DNA of 64,000 bases from an uncultured Bacteroidota bacterium (lineage in GTDB: Bacteria; Bacteroidota; Bacteroidia; Bacteroidales; P3). Positions 1 to 8,436 of the stretch are shown here, in pieces (within the stretch, counting starts at the first letter, position 1; the number at the start of each line of letters is the position of its first letter). The notes below the pieces were generated by a model that was given only the letters and a program-made list of their open reading frames with translations, had not been told where the DNA came from and did no database searches. The translations under genes and the position numbers were made by a program. The stretch covers positions 62,001 through 126,000 of the forward strand of contig CACYKY010000011.1 of assembly GCA_902775135.1 (NCBI GenBank). Direction: 5' to 3'.

Positions 1-243
1 AGTGACCCCGACAACTGCCGGCAGAAACCCCCATCCAGAACAGCAGTGGATATGTAGCACTTCGAAGTGTTTGGCTGCAGAACGGAGCTTGAGAGGGAGC
101 AGCAATCGTTTTAAGACAGAGGCTTTGGTGGAGAAGATATCGGCAATATGGCCTTCCTCCCGCAGTTTCCGCTGCAGAATTTCCACCTGCCCCGAGATTC
201 CCCCGACCCCCGGCTTATAATTGCATACTATCAGAATATTCAT
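1..243 (-). CDS. Glycosyltransferase family 4, N-terminal part (runs off left edge)
   Basis: Reverse-complement reading from an ATG at 243 gives an uninterrupted 81-codon frame to the window edge, beginning MNILIVCNYKPGVGGISGQV. An N-terminal beta strand followed by a glycine-rich loop (GVGGIS) and a later HIHCCSGW strand is the usual N-terminal Rossmann half of GT4 (GT-B fold) transferases, which use nucleotide sugars. The sugar-nucleotide binding C-terminal half lies outside the window, so donor and linkage cannot be judged. It is the most promoter-distal gene seen of the long minus-strand glycan operon. A TCGGTTAG motif (forward 244-251) directly precedes the start codon and resembles the boundary of the 39-bp repeat array at 801-1123. 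Confidence 0.8.
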   Translation of the reverse strand, partial: MNILIVCNYKPGVGGISGQVEILQRKLREEGHIADIFSTKASVLKRLLLPLKLRSAAKHFEVLHIHCCSGWGFLPAVVGVT

Positions 244-278
244 CTAACCGAGAAAAAACGAAAATAACCGAAATCCTT

Positions 279-289
279 GATTTAGGATT
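279..289. repeat. 11-bp direct repeat GATTTAGGATT, left copy flanking GxxExxY gene
   Basis: The same 11 bases occur at 774-784, immediately beyond the start codon of the GxxExxY gene at 354-773. The two copies therefore bracket that gene. Here the repeat is also half of a small hairpin (AATCCT/AGGATT). It may be a duplicated insertion site or chance. Confidence 0.45.
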
Positions 290-353
290 CTAACCGGATA
301 AAAGTATTTATACTTAAATTCTAATCTAATCTAAAAAGCCGAATGAACCAAAA

Positions 354-773
354 TTATATGACCCAGTCGGGGATGGGTTTATTGTAGCGTAGGTTGCGAA
401 TCTTGTCATACCCTTGTCCCAAAGTGAAAATAGGAACGTTAAAATTGATAAGGTATCCCAAAGGTTTATCTGTGAGTAAAAGGTAGTTAAGTAATTGTTT
501 GTAATGGATATCTTCAAGTTTTGCTACCGACTTCAATTCAAGCACTATAATATCCTCTACCAAAATATCCATACGAAAACCAATACCAAGGATCTCTCCT
601 CGATAACTAACATCTATTGGAACTTCTGACTCTGCTTGTATTTCATTATACGCCAACTCTTTTAATAAAGCTTTTTGATAAACAGACTCCAATAGTCCTG
701 GACCAAGAGCCTTATATACTTCCATTGCACATCCAATAACCATGTAGGCCAACGTATCATTCTTAATATTCAT
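354..773 (-). CDS. GxxExxY family protein (PD-(D/E)XK-like fold)
   Basis: The 139-residue protein has the family-defining G-x-x-E-x-x-Y motif at residues 26-32 (GLLESVY) and a nuclease-like D69 ... E79-x-K81 pattern (GFRMD, VLELKS). This matches the PDDEXK_3/GxxExxY family, whose biological role is not established; the residues resemble a restriction-endonuclease-like active site. It lies between two glycosyltransferase genes but is not an obvious glycan enzyme, and is followed upstream by a 39-bp tandem array. A second, diverged member is at 31124-31498 in the same locus. GATTTAGGATT direct repeats flank it. Family assignment is secure, function is not. Confidence 0.88.
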   Translation of the reverse strand: MNIKNDTLAYMVIGCAMEVYKALGPGLLESVYQKALLKELAYNEIQAESEVPIDVSYRGEILGIGFRMDILVEDIIVLELKSVAKLEDIHYKQLLNYLLLTDKPLGYLINFNVPIFTLGQGYDKIRNLRYNKPIPDWVI

Positions 774-784
774 GATTTAGGATT
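774..784. repeat. 11-bp direct repeat GATTTAGGATT, right copy
   Basis: Matches 279-289 exactly. The pair brackets the GxxExxY gene, overlapping nothing coding on this side except the base next to the start codon. Confidence 0.45.
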
Positions 785-800
785 TTTTTCGTATGATTCT

Positions 801-1123
801 GTTAGAGAAGAAGTAGTTCGGCTAGCTTCAGGAGATTCGGTTAGAGAAGAAGTAGTTGGGCTGGCTTCAGGTGATTCGGTTAGAGAAAAAGTTGTTCGGC
901 TTGTTTCGGGTAGTTCGGTTAGAGAAAAAGTTGTTCGGCTTGTTTCGGGTAGTTCGGTTAGAGAAAAAGTAGTTCGGCTTGTTTCGGGTAGTTCGGTTAG
1001 AGAAGAAGTAGTTCGGCTTGTTTCGGGTAGTTCGGTTTCGGTTAGAGAAGAAGTAGTTCGACTTGTTTCGGGTAGTTCGGTTAGAGAAAAAGTAGTTCGG
1101 CTTGTTTCGGGTAGTTCGGTTAG
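801..1123. repeat. 39-bp tandem repeat array, 8 full copies plus a 5-base stub
   Basis: Eight 39-bp units start at 801, 840, 879, 918, 957, 996, 1041 and 1080. Each begins GTTAGAGAA(A/G)AAGT and ends with TTCG. A 6-bp insertion (GTTTCG) lies between units 6 and 7, and a GTTAG stub abuts the stop codon of the gene at 1124. The two outermost left units (1 and 2) are the most diverged. Both the unit length and the insertion are multiples of three, and the minus-strand frame that follows the TAG stop stays open through the whole array down to a TGA at 770-772, spelling repeats of LTELPETSRTTFS. A similar half-unit occurs at 30101-30117. This array fills the approximately 350-base gap between genes. 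Confidence 0.95.
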
Positions 1124-2527
1124 CTAGAACAGGCCGCGCGAACCAAGTTTAAAGAATGCCCATGCGAATGCCATGATGGGTACGATATAGTACCATATTT
1201 TGACAAAACGGTAGTTCTTGGCGTTGAGCAATGTGACGCCGTATGCCGCCATGATGAGGAGGACGGGTAGCGCTGGTAGCAGGAATCGCTCCGAGTTGGC
1301 GAATCCACTGGCCGAGATGATACCCAGGTAGGCAATGGCAAAGGAGCCTATGAACGAGAGGTTGCGCCAGTTCTTGGTGACGAAGATGGCGCTGAATACA
1401 GCAATCAACACAAATGCTCCAAAGAAGTTACGTACATAGTTTCCTCCGCTGATCATCTGTTGGTTGTATTGTTGGTCCACATCCACCATGGTGGGGAAGG
1501 GCATGACGAACATCATGGGCGCCATGACGGTACCGGTAGCGTATTTGGCCCATTGGTTACCCTTGTTGGTTTGGTGGGTGCGTTTGGCTATCTGGTTCTC
1601 TCCGCGGTCTTCCCATGTCGATTGGAGTTCGGTGCTGATAACGCCACCAGTCAATGTCGTGACAACCAGAGCCCCCCAGGCAATGAGCATGATACGTTTG
1701 CCTCGTCCAACAACCGATGTGTTGGTGAAGACCAGCGCAGTGGCGAAGGCTAATACTGCTGCCGCACCCAAAACGGTTCGGAACGTGAAAAGTGTGATGG
1801 CTAATAATATAGGGATGGCGATGGTGAAAACATTGTATTTCTTGCTTCGTAGCAGATAGTCGGCTCGTTCAAGATATGCCACCAGGAGGAAAACCATCAA
1901 GGTTTCCTTCAAGTGCAATCCGCAGTAAAAGATGAGGTTGGGCATGAAGCAGGTAAAGATGGCCGCCAATCGTCCGCCCTCTTCGCCGATGTTGCGTTTG
2001 GCCAAAAAATAGACTAAAAGGACCATCACTGCACTAAAAAGGCCGTTCACTAGTCGTGGAAGCAAAATGCTGTAGCCGGTGATTTTAGACAGCAGCGACA
2101 GGTAAAGTATATATCCAGAGTCGGATATGGTTTTCGAGTCAATAAAAAGATAGCGCCAGATATCAACTATTTTGGCATGTACGTTGCCCATGGATTCTTC
2201 ATAGTACCAAATGGCGTCACCGGCAGAAAATTCGAAGGGCATCCCTGTTTTGAAAAAGAAATAAATGTATGCAAATATAGTCCATGACCAGCGAAGGCCC
2301 AAGGCGCTGAAGAATAAGTTCTTCAGCAGCTTTTTCTCGGGTATGTCCTGCCATTTGAAACTACAATAAGTACTCAGCATGAAGAATCCAACTACCCACA
2401 TGATGCCAATAATGTAGAACGTCAGCGACATGGTGTGGCGGATGAAAAAGAGGGTGACGGCCGCCAAGGCCCCGAGGTAGAGGTAGATGGCGGTGTTGGA
2501 TATTTTCTTTGGCAGATAGGGTATCAT
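1124..2527 (-). CDS. Multi-pass membrane protein, GT39-like glycosyltransferase or Wzy-like polymerase candidate
   Basis: About 467 residues with roughly ten or more hydrophobic segments spread from residue 12 to the C-terminus (for example LYLGALAAVTLFFI and FYIIGIMWVVGFFML near the start). The pattern of helices and large periplasmic loops, including a charged loop with KETL after a FYCGLH strand, resembles GT39/GT-C type transferases that use polyprenyl-linked sugars, but a capsule polymerase cannot be excluded. I chose the ATG at 2527, two bases after the stop of the upstream GT32 gene, over a TTG at 2533 that would overlap it. The stop is followed immediately by the 39-bp array, whose same-frame translation remains open. 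Family certainty is moderate; membrane location is clear. Confidence 0.6.
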   Translation of the reverse strand: MIPYLPKKISNTAIYLYLGALAAVTLFFIRHTMSLTFYIIGIMWVVGFFMLSTYCSFKWQDIPEKKLLKNLFFSALGLRWSWTIFAYIYFFFKTGMPFEFSAGDAIWYYEESMGNVHAKIVDIWRYLFIDSKTISDSGYILYLSLLSKITGYSILLPRLVNGLFSAVMVLLVYFLAKRNIGEEGGRLAAIFTCFMPNLIFYCGLHLKETLMVFLLVAYLERADYLLRSKKYNVFTIAIPILLAITLFTFRTVLGAAAVLAFATALVFTNTSVVGRGKRIMLIAWGALVVTTLTGGVISTELQSTWEDRGENQIAKRTHQTNKGNQWAKYATGTVMAPMMFVMPFPTMVDVDQQYNQQMISGGNYVRNFFGAFVLIAVFSAIFVTKNWRNLSFIGSFAIAYLGIISASGFANSERFLLPALPVLLIMAAYGVTLLNAKNYRFVKIWYYIVPIMAFAWAFFKLGSRGLF

Positions 2528-2529
2528 TG

Positions 2530-3252
2530 TCAACCAATAAGTTTACGTTTCAGTTTGATCAGCTGTGTCATACACTTCTGTCCCACGAGGCGTTTGAGTC
2601 GGTCTTTCCAGTTTTTTGTATCCTTGCTACTCCACGACCCCATGAAGAGGTGGTTGCAGTACGTGTTTTCGGTGAGCAGGTATTCGCCTGTGGTCTGGTG
2701 TGGACAGAAGTAATCCGATGGGAAAACGGTCAGGTCTTTGTATTGAGCTTTTTCCCCATTGCAGATGAATCCGTTGGCTTTCATGATGGCGCTGATGCGT
2801 TGGGTGTTGGTGGTGGTATCCAAGGTTCCGTCTTCGCGGCAGAAGTGTTGTCCGTCGTAGGCATGCAATTGTTCCTCGACCCATAGTCCTCCAGCTTCGC
2901 TGGCCATCAAGCCAGTGACAGGAGGCTTGTGTTTGCTACCCTCATAGCCGGTAAAGGCTTGCAGGTGGAGTAAGTCGTCCAATGGTTTTATTATTTCCAC
3001 GTCGGTGTCCATGTACACGCCACCCTCGCTGCTGAGGGCATAGAGGCGCACGTAGTCGGTCACGAATGCATATTTCCTGGCGGCGTAGGCCTCCTTGGTG
3101 TAGGGGATGCTGTCGACATCGAAGTTGTCCTCGTTCCAAAGCTTGTAGTTCCAGTCGGGCATCTGTTTGTGCCACGAAGCGATGCAGTCCAACGCCAATT
3201 GCGGCATCTCGCCACGGCCAAACCAGCAATAATGTATTGTTTTCGGTATCAT
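2530..3252 (-). CDS. GT32-family glycosyltransferase (DXD sugar-binding)
   Basis: The 240-residue protein opens with IPKTIHYCWFGRG and contains GGVYMDTDVEIIKPLDDLL, where D-T-D is the metal- and donor-binding DXD motif of GT32 (Gly_transf_sug). Such enzymes transfer galactose, GlcNAc or mannose residues at the cytoplasmic face during capsule or O-antigen assembly; the donor here is not predictable. Full family length. Its start overlaps the stop of the upstream gene by ATGA (3249-3252), and its stop sits two bases before the next start, indicating translational coupling within the operon. Confidence 0.85.
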   Translation of the reverse strand: MIPKTIHYCWFGRGEMPQLALDCIASWHKQMPDWNYKLWNEDNFDVDSIPYTKEAYAARKYAFVTDYVRLYALSSEGGVYMDTDVEIIKPLDDLLHLQAFTGYEGSKHKPPVTGLMASEAGGLWVEEQLHAYDGQHFCREDGTLDTTTNTQRISAIMKANGFICNGEKAQYKDLTVFPSDYFCPHQTTGEYLLTENTYCNHLFMGSWSSKDTKNWKDRLKRLVGQKCMTQLIKLKRKLIG

Positions 3253-4253
3253 ATTCCTAATAGTTTCAGCGAGGCTTCCGGAGTACCGTATTGTTGCCAG
3301 TATTCATGGATGTTGGTCTCCAGCCGATGCCTGTATTCCGGATGGGGAATCATGTACTTTATGGCTTCGGCCATTTCCTCTTGGGTGGCACCGGTGATAT
3401 GGATATGTTGGCCGTGGACCAAAGGTGCCGGCAGGTCGTTCGACAGCGGCGTAGACAGGATGGCTTTGCCAAGAGCCATGTATTCTCCGAGTTTCCAACC
3501 ATGGCAATCCCAATAAGCGGGAGTATTGAATACAAGTGATGACTCCTTTGTCTTGTCGAGACAAATATATCCAGGTATTCGGTTTGCAAGGCAATCGGAA
3601 AATAACTGTGCAGAGGGGTTGTTTGGAGAGGCTGCAAGTCCTCCTTCAAAGACAATCTCCGGTGCCAGATCCCGACAGGCTCTGATGAAGTGGGCACGCC
3701 GCAGATTCACCCCCTCGTTGTTTCGGTTCCATTCGTCGCTTTGCCATAGGGTGGAGAGGTGGAAGATATAGTTGTCTCGTGCCGATTGGTGCGTATATGC
3801 TTTCAGTTGTGGGCGTTGTAGCATCCTTCGCCAACTTCCAAGATATTTGCGCTTCGGCCGATGAGTCCCCACCATGCCCATAGCGGCAGCGGGCCAGGCC
3901 AGTAGTGGATGGGTGTAACGGATGGCGAAGGAGGGGCACAGGGAGACAAGCTTGCCTTGCTGGTTTTCCGGAGTCTTGGCCCAGTTAGTGTTGACGCTGC
4001 CGTAGACATCGCACCAGTCATAAAGCGATTCGTTGATGCGGTAGCTGTCGTTGGTGTCGATGGTGTACCGTTTCTCGTGAGAGCCGTCTTTTATAATGAA
4101 ACGCATGGTGCGTGTGGCACGGTCATCATCCGACAGCTCATGGAAAGCACGTCGGTTGTAAACCACATGGGAGCGCCCAAAACGGTCAATGAGTCCTTTG
4201 ACGTAAAAACTCATGTATTGTATATCGTCTTCGAGGTCGATAATGACTTTCAT
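3249..4253 (-). CDS. Putative GT-B-type glycosyltransferase
   Basis: A 334-residue soluble protein beginning MKVIIDLEDDIQYMSFYVKG. The C-terminal half contains CHGWKLGEYMALGKAILSTPLSNDLPAPL, which has the E-x-x-x-x-G-x-x-x-x-x-x-P layout typical of the donor-site loop in GT4-like GT-B enzymes, so a transferase role is inferred. The N-terminal half is not one I can place by motif. It overlaps both neighbours by the four bases ATGA (upstream GT2 ends at 4250, downstream GT32 starts at 3252). Donor and linkage are unknown. Confidence 0.6.
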   Translation of the reverse strand: MKVIIDLEDDIQYMSFYVKGLIDRFGRSHVVYNRRAFHELSDDDRATRTMRFIIKDGSHEKRYTIDTNDSYRINESLYDWCDVYGSVNTNWAKTPENQQGKLVSLCPSFAIRYTHPLLAWPAAAMGMVGTHRPKRKYLGSWRRMLQRPQLKAYTHQSARDNYIFHLSTLWQSDEWNRNNEGVNLRRAHFIRACRDLAPEIVFEGGLAASPNNPSAQLFSDCLANRIPGYICLDKTKESSLVFNTPAYWDCHGWKLGEYMALGKAILSTPLSNDLPAPLVHGQHIHITGATQEEMAEAIKYMIPHPEYRHRLETNIHEYWQQYGTPEASLKLLGI

Positions 4254-5194
4254 CGCAAGAGGTGTTGTTTGATTCGAGAACCAGTCTTTAAAAGATGTTG
4301 TTTGAGTTTAAGCGTCCAGACTGGGAGACGATACTGCCTGTGGACAGATGTTGGTTGACGGCTCCAGTCCACCTTGGCCAGTTCTGAACGGGCAGCGTCA
4401 CGGTATTGTTTGTCAAGCAGGTAATTCAGCAGACTATATGTGCGTAGGTTGTCAATCAGCTGCTTGTAGTCGGGATTCGTCTTTTCCAAAGGCTCGTATT
4501 CTCCGAGTTGCCACAGCATGTGTCGCATAGGTGGGTGCAGGTGGTGTGTGCCGCGATGCGCAATGTCTACGTCTTGGTTATAGTTGGCAAGAGGACGGTT
4601 TAATAGCACGGTCTTGTGCGTCAGAGCGATGCGTAGCCAAAGCATAAAGTCCTCGCCGAGGGTGATACCCAGCGGGAAGCCCCCGGCTTCGTCAAATACA
4701 TCGCGTGGTATGCACACCGAGATGGAGGTTAAAGGCATGCATAATGTTTTTGCATAGACCTGGCAGTAGTTTATCTCGCCTTCCGAGAATCCTTCGTCAA
4801 CTCCGATGGGGGCCAATCGTTTCTTTCCGTTTTTCACAATCCAATAGCCTGTTCCGTAAATGCCGGCATCAGGGTGTCGCTCCATCAGCTGGACCATTTC
4901 TTCAAGGAAACTCGGCTCCCACCAGTCGTCGGCATCGAGGAAGCAGATATATGGCGACGTGCTTTCTGCTACACCACGGTTGCGGGCTGCACTGACTCCT
5001 GCATTGTCCTGTCTTACAAGTCGGATGCGGCTGTCTTTGATGGATTTTATTATTTCGCCACCACCATCGATCGATCCATCGTCTACCACCACCAACTCCC
5101 AATCATGGTATGTCTGTGCTACAACACTCTCCACGGCCCTGCGAACGTAAGGCGCTTTGTTGTATAGAGGTATGATGACAGAGAAGTGCGCCAT
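4250..5194 (-). CDS. GT2-family glycosyltransferase
   Basis: 314 residues. The N-terminus FSVIIPLYNKAPYVRRAVESV, the VVDDGSIDG loop and the CFLDADDWW segment are the canonical GT-A donor-site motifs of family 2, with D-A-D-D as the metal-binding acidic cluster. The C-terminal 90 residues are basic and may bind the membrane-linked acceptor. It shares one base with the upstream acyltransferase stop at 5194 and overlaps the next gene by ATGA. It should add one sugar to the growing lipid-linked repeat; substrate unknown. Confidence 0.87.
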   Translation of the reverse strand: MAHFSVIIPLYNKAPYVRRAVESVVAQTYHDWELVVVDDGSIDGGGEIIKSIKDSRIRLVRQDNAGVSAARNRGVAESTSPYICFLDADDWWEPSFLEEMVQLMERHPDAGIYGTGYWIVKNGKKRLAPIGVDEGFSEGEINYCQVYAKTLCMPLTSISVCIPRDVFDEAGGFPLGITLGEDFMLWLRIALTHKTVLLNRPLANYNQDVDIAHRGTHHLHPPMRHMLWQLGEYEPLEKTNPDYKQLIDNLRTYSLLNYLLDKQYRDAARSELAKVDWSRQPTSVHRQYRLPVWTLKLKQHLLKTGSRIKQHLLR

Positions 5195-6267
5195 TATTTC
5201 ATGGAGTTTTGGCTGTGTACAATGGCAAAACGATTTTTCAACCGTAGGAACGGACTTTCGTAGAAACGGTAGGATAGCCAGGCAATGAGGATGGTTGTGA
5301 GCGTGATGAGGATATAGATGAAGACGATAGCCAAACCATTAGCCAAAGGAAGACTCCAATTGCGGTAGAGTCCCGACAAAAGGAATATCAGCAGAGGATG
5401 GATAATATAGATGCCATAGGATATTTTGCCCACGAAGTCACAAAGTCGGTTCTCAAAGTTTATAATGGGACGATAAAGCTGATTCATGATGCAAACCAAC
5501 GACAACAATGCAATTGCCTGCGGTCTCACTGGGGCTGGAATGAAACCGGCCCAGGGTTGAGAGAAGAAAAGTAGCAACAGACATATCAATCCAAGCAGTC
5601 GGTTGCTCATTAGTTGGTTGAACCACTTGGCCTTTGTGAAGTATAATATGGCTCCGATAGCACCTATCATCATGCAGTCGAATCGCGTCACAGCAAAGAA
5701 TCGGTAGGCTGTAGTAGTGCCCCATCCGAGATAGATGCCCCATTTACAAATTAGCCATAGCGCACAAAGTCCGACGGCCATTGTCAACAGTTTGACGTTC
5801 TTACCATGGGTGAACTTCACTATCCAAGGCCAAAATAGGTAGAACTGTTCTTCGACGCCGATGCTCCAATAGTGGACGATAGGCCATATCCCCACCGTGA
5901 GGATAAAGGGTACGTTGGCTCCGAAGAAGATATAGTACCAAATGTTGGAGTCACTCCACAGTGCTGTCACCGACAACGCAATAATCAAATACAGGTAGTA
6001 TATTGGCCAGATGCGCAAAATTCTGCGCATGTAGAATTTGGGTATGCTTACCCGTTGGCTTTTTTCCTGCTCGTTCAACAACAGGTAGGTGATAAGGAAG
6101 CCACTGATAACAAAGAACAGTGTCACTCCGTCGGCAACCACAGGCAATGTGAAACCTTTCACACCCCAGTCTCCGAAATCGGACTGGAAGACATGCCCCC
6201 ACATCACAGACAATGCTGCAATGGCTCGAAGACCATTCAGACCGGGAAGGTGTATCCTGTTAGTCAA
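5194..6267 (-). CDS. Acyltransferase family 3 (OafA-like) membrane O-acyltransferase
   Basis: 357 residues with about ten hydrophobic helices. The N-terminal [19 protein letters not shown] stretch carries the R and H expected of acyltransferase-3 proteins, followed by [13 protein letters not shown] and a later [16 protein letters not shown] segment, both diagnostic of the OafA/NodX/WecH-like family that O-acetylates polysaccharides using an acyl donor across the membrane. It overlaps the wecB stop by eight bases. A second, more divergent family member is at 16249-17262, so at least two acyl positions may be modified. Confidence 0.88.
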   Translation of the reverse strand: MTNRIHLPGLNGLRAIAALSVMWGHVFQSDFGDWGVKGFTLPVVADGVTLFFVISGFLITYLLLNEQEKSQRVSIPKFYMRRILRIWPIYYLYLIIALSVTALWSDSNIWYYIFFGANVPFILTVGIWPIVHYWSIGVEEQFYLFWPWIVKFTHGKNVKLLTMAVGLCALWLICKWGIYLGWGTTTAYRFFAVTRFDCMMIGAIGAILYFTKAKWFNQLMSNRLLGLICLLLLFFSQPWAGFIPAPVRPQAIALLSLVCIMNQLYRPIINFENRLCDFVGKISYGIYIIHPLLIFLLSGLYRNWSLPLANGLAIVFIYILITLTTILIAWLSYRFYESPFLRLKNRFAIVHSQNSMK

Positions 6268-7366
6268 TTCTTAGAATAAAGTCGGCAATGCGTTCAGCCG
6301 CATGTCCGTCGCCAAAGGGGTTGGCGGCATGCGCCATGGTGTTATACTCCTCTGTGTCGGTGAGCAGAAGGGCGACGTTCTGCTCTATGGTGTTGCGGTC
6401 GGTGCCTACAAGTCGTGCAGTGCAAGCTTCGATGGCTTCAGGGCGCTCGGTAGTGTCGCGCATCACCAGCACGGGCTTACCGAAAGCAGGGGCTTCCTCT
6501 TGGATGCCACCGCTGTCGGTGAGTATCAGTGTACACTGTTGCATCATGGCTACAAATTCCAGATACGACAGCGGCTCCAGCAGGTATACGTTGCTCCGAC
6601 TGCCGTCGATGATTTCCCGTACTGGACGGCGGATATTGGGGTTGAGGTGGATGGGGTAGACAAAGTCCACATCCCTGAATTGCTCGGCCAGCGCATTGAT
6701 GGCCTGGCAGATATGTTTCATGCCGTCGCCAAAGTTCTCGCGGCGGTGACCGGTGATGAGCACCATGCGGCGATGCTCGTCACGGCCGAACTGCGGCGCC
6801 TTCGCCTTGCCCGACGCCACCACCCAATGCAGAGCATCGATGACGGTGTTTCCTGTTACGACAATATGTGCATCGTCGACATGCTCCCGCAGCAGGTTCT
6901 GTCGGGCAGTCTCCGTTGGGGCGAAATGCCAGGTGCAGATGCGTCCATTCAACTGGCGGTTCATCTCCTCGGGCCACGGACTGTAGATGTTGCCTGTCCG
7001 CAGACCGGCCTCCACGTGACCCACGGGGATATGTTGATAGAATGCTGCCAACGCTGCGAAAGAGGATGTAGAGGTGTCGCCATGCACCAGCACCAAGTCC
7101 GGATGTTCTTTTGTCAGTATATCGCGCATACCAAGCAGTATGCGCGACGAGACATCGTAGAGGTCCTGTCCGGGTTGCATGATGTTTAGGTCGTAGTCGG
7201 GGTGTATGTCGAACACCTCGAGCATCTGGTCGAGCATCTCACGGTGCTGGCCTGTGACGCAGACTTTTGTCTCAAATTCATTCGGCCGGCTGCCGAGTTC
7301 TTTCACCACCGGTGCCATCTTGATGGCCTCCGGACGTGTACCGAAAACAATGAGTATCTTCTTCAT
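6260..7366 (-). CDS. wecB: UDP-N-acetylglucosamine 2-epimerase (non-hydrolysing)
   Basis: 368 residues, the normal length of WecB/MnaA. The N-terminal [48 protein letters not shown] and [18 protein letters not shown] segments are near-diagnostic. The enzyme interconverts UDP-GlcNAc and UDP-ManNAc in the cytoplasm, so the glycan may contain ManNAc or a derivative; no adjacent UDP-ManNAc dehydrogenase is seen in this operon, although a UDP-HexNAc dehydrogenase is at 53991-55277. The start shares a base with the stop of the gene at 7366. WbpI-type diNAc-uronic epimerases belong to the same fold, but these motifs favour WecB. Confidence 0.92.
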   Translation of the reverse strand: MKKILIVFGTRPEAIKMAPVVKELGSRPNEFETKVCVTGQHREMLDQMLEVFDIHPDYDLNIMQPGQDLYDVSSRILLGMRDILTKEHPDLVLVHGDTSTSSFAALAAFYQHIPVGHVEAGLRTGNIYSPWPEEMNRQLNGRICTWHFAPTETARQNLLREHVDDAHIVVTGNTVIDALHWVVASGKAKAPQFGRDEHRRMVLITGHRRENFGDGMKHICQAINALAEQFRDVDFVYPIHLNPNIRRPVREIIDGSRSNVYLLEPLSYLEFVAMMQQCTLILTDSGGIQEEAPAFGKPVLVMRDTTERPEAIEACTARLVGTDRNTIEQNVALLLTDTEEYNTMAHAANPFGDGHAAERIADFILRID

Positions 7367-8349
7367 TATTGTTTTCTTTTACAATCTTTTAAATCTGATT
7401 GAGATTGGAAATATGATTGAGAAATGAGTTCTTTCAAATCTTTAGCCAGCTTGATAGAGAACTGCTCCGCTCCGCGGCGGTTCAGGTGACTGGCGTTGTA
7501 AAAGTTGAGGGTATCGTAGCTTATGCTGTCGTACGTATAATTAAGTATCTGGCAGCCATAGCGGTCGGCAAGCGACTGGTAGAGCGCAAACATCGAGTCT
7601 ACAGCGGGGCCCATTTTGCGTGTGGCTCCGATATAGAACGGGGCATATACCATCACCACATGAATGCCCTCTTTTTGACATTGCGCCAGATACTGATCGA
7701 AGATATTTACCGCATCGGGGTTGCAAGTGAAGCCAATGGTGTCAATATTTTGGAATGCAGATCCGTCCCACTCTTTATCTGTGGCAATGAACCCTTTATC
7801 AATGTTTTTCGGCCGCGCCATCTTGGCAGGCAATCCGAGTCCTTCTTTAATCGTTTCATGGTACCCTGAATAACGCCAGAGTGGCAGGTGGTGGTCGGCC
7901 CAGGTGAAGTCCTCGCGGTCTTTTATCTCTCTGTAGAGAAACTTGTCGGAGCGAAGATAGGGCAGATACTGTTCTCGCTCATATCCGTTGGACATTTGCA
8001 GTGTGCCCCAATCGATATTCTGTATGATGAGTTTGGGTTTGGGGCAATGGCGGCGGTAGAAGTTATAGATTGTTACCTCTGCATCAATGCAACGGCCGTC
8101 GACACTGATATTGTAGCTGTTGAAGCCGGTAATGCTGTCGATAATGGAGGTTGAATACTGTACTTGTCCACGCGACGACCCCATGACGAGTGCGTCGCAC
8201 TGCAGGTTTCCGTTGTAGATGGCGTTGTAGGTATGGAACATACGGGCATCGGAATGCCTGAGGTTGTGTGTAATAATCAAATCAAGTCCCCATGCGAAGG
8301 CCAATAGAGATATAGCAGTTATTCCAAGTTTTATGAGAAACTTTATCAT
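7366..8349 (-). CDS. SGNH-hydrolase-like (DltD/AlgX-like) partner of the MBOAT O-acyltransferase
   Basis: From the ATG at 8349 the protein is 327 residues with one N-terminal membrane helix ([19 protein letters not shown]) and an extracytoplasmic domain. [12 protein letters not shown] provides the probable nucleophilic Ser and [13 protein letters not shown] the catalytic His of the SGNH/DltD type, in which the partner protein moves acyl groups delivered by an MBOAT protein; that MBOAT gene lies directly upstream (8436-9842). A longer frame to 8511 would overlap the MBOAT gene and read through an AT-rich repeat, so I reject it. The final residues ([13 protein letters not shown]) are encoded by a dispersed repeat also found at 17342-17378 and may not be an original part of the protein. 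Confidence 0.7.
   Translation of the reverse strand: MIKFLIKLGITAISLLAFAWGLDLIITHNLRHSDARMFHTYNAIYNGNLQCDALVMGSSRGQVQYSTSIIDSITGFNSYNISVDGRCIDAEVTIYNFYRRHCPKPKLIIQNIDWGTLQMSNGYEREQYLPYLRSDKFLYREIKDREDFTWADHHLPLWRYSGYHETIKEGLGLPAKMARPKNIDKGFIATDKEWDGSAFQNIDTIGFTCNPDAVNIFDQYLAQCQKEGIHVVMVYAPFYIGATRKMGPAVDSMFALYQSLADRYGCQILNYTYDSISYDTLNFYNASHLNRRGAEQFSIKLAKDLKELISQSYFQSQSDLKDCKRKQ
7372..7407. repeat. Dispersed AT-rich repeat, copy A (at a gene 3' end)
   Basis: The motif TTTTCTTTTACAATCTTTTA followed by AATCTGATTGAGATTG is almost identical to 17342-17378 (one-base indel region) and partly shared with 29998-30030 and 8350-8436. It encodes the C-terminal tail of the SGNH-like protein on the minus strand. 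Confidence 0.8.
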
Positions 8350-8436
8350 ATATTCTTTACAATCTGATGGAAATAAAATTTCTAATAGTTCTTTTAGTTC
8401 TGATTGAGAATATGAAAGAGTTGTTCTGATTGAGTT
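8350..8436. repeat. Intergenic AT-rich stretch with degenerate copies of the dispersed repeat
   Basis: Contains TTCTTTACAATCTGATGG (8353-8370) and two TTCTGATTGAG copies (8399-8409 and 8427-8437), related to the copies at 7372-7407 and 17342-17378. Lies between the MBOAT and SGNH genes. Confidence 0.55.

Noticed and set aside
801..1123. CRISPR array
   Set aside because: The units are contiguous 39-bp tandem repeats without unique spacers, and no cas genes are present.
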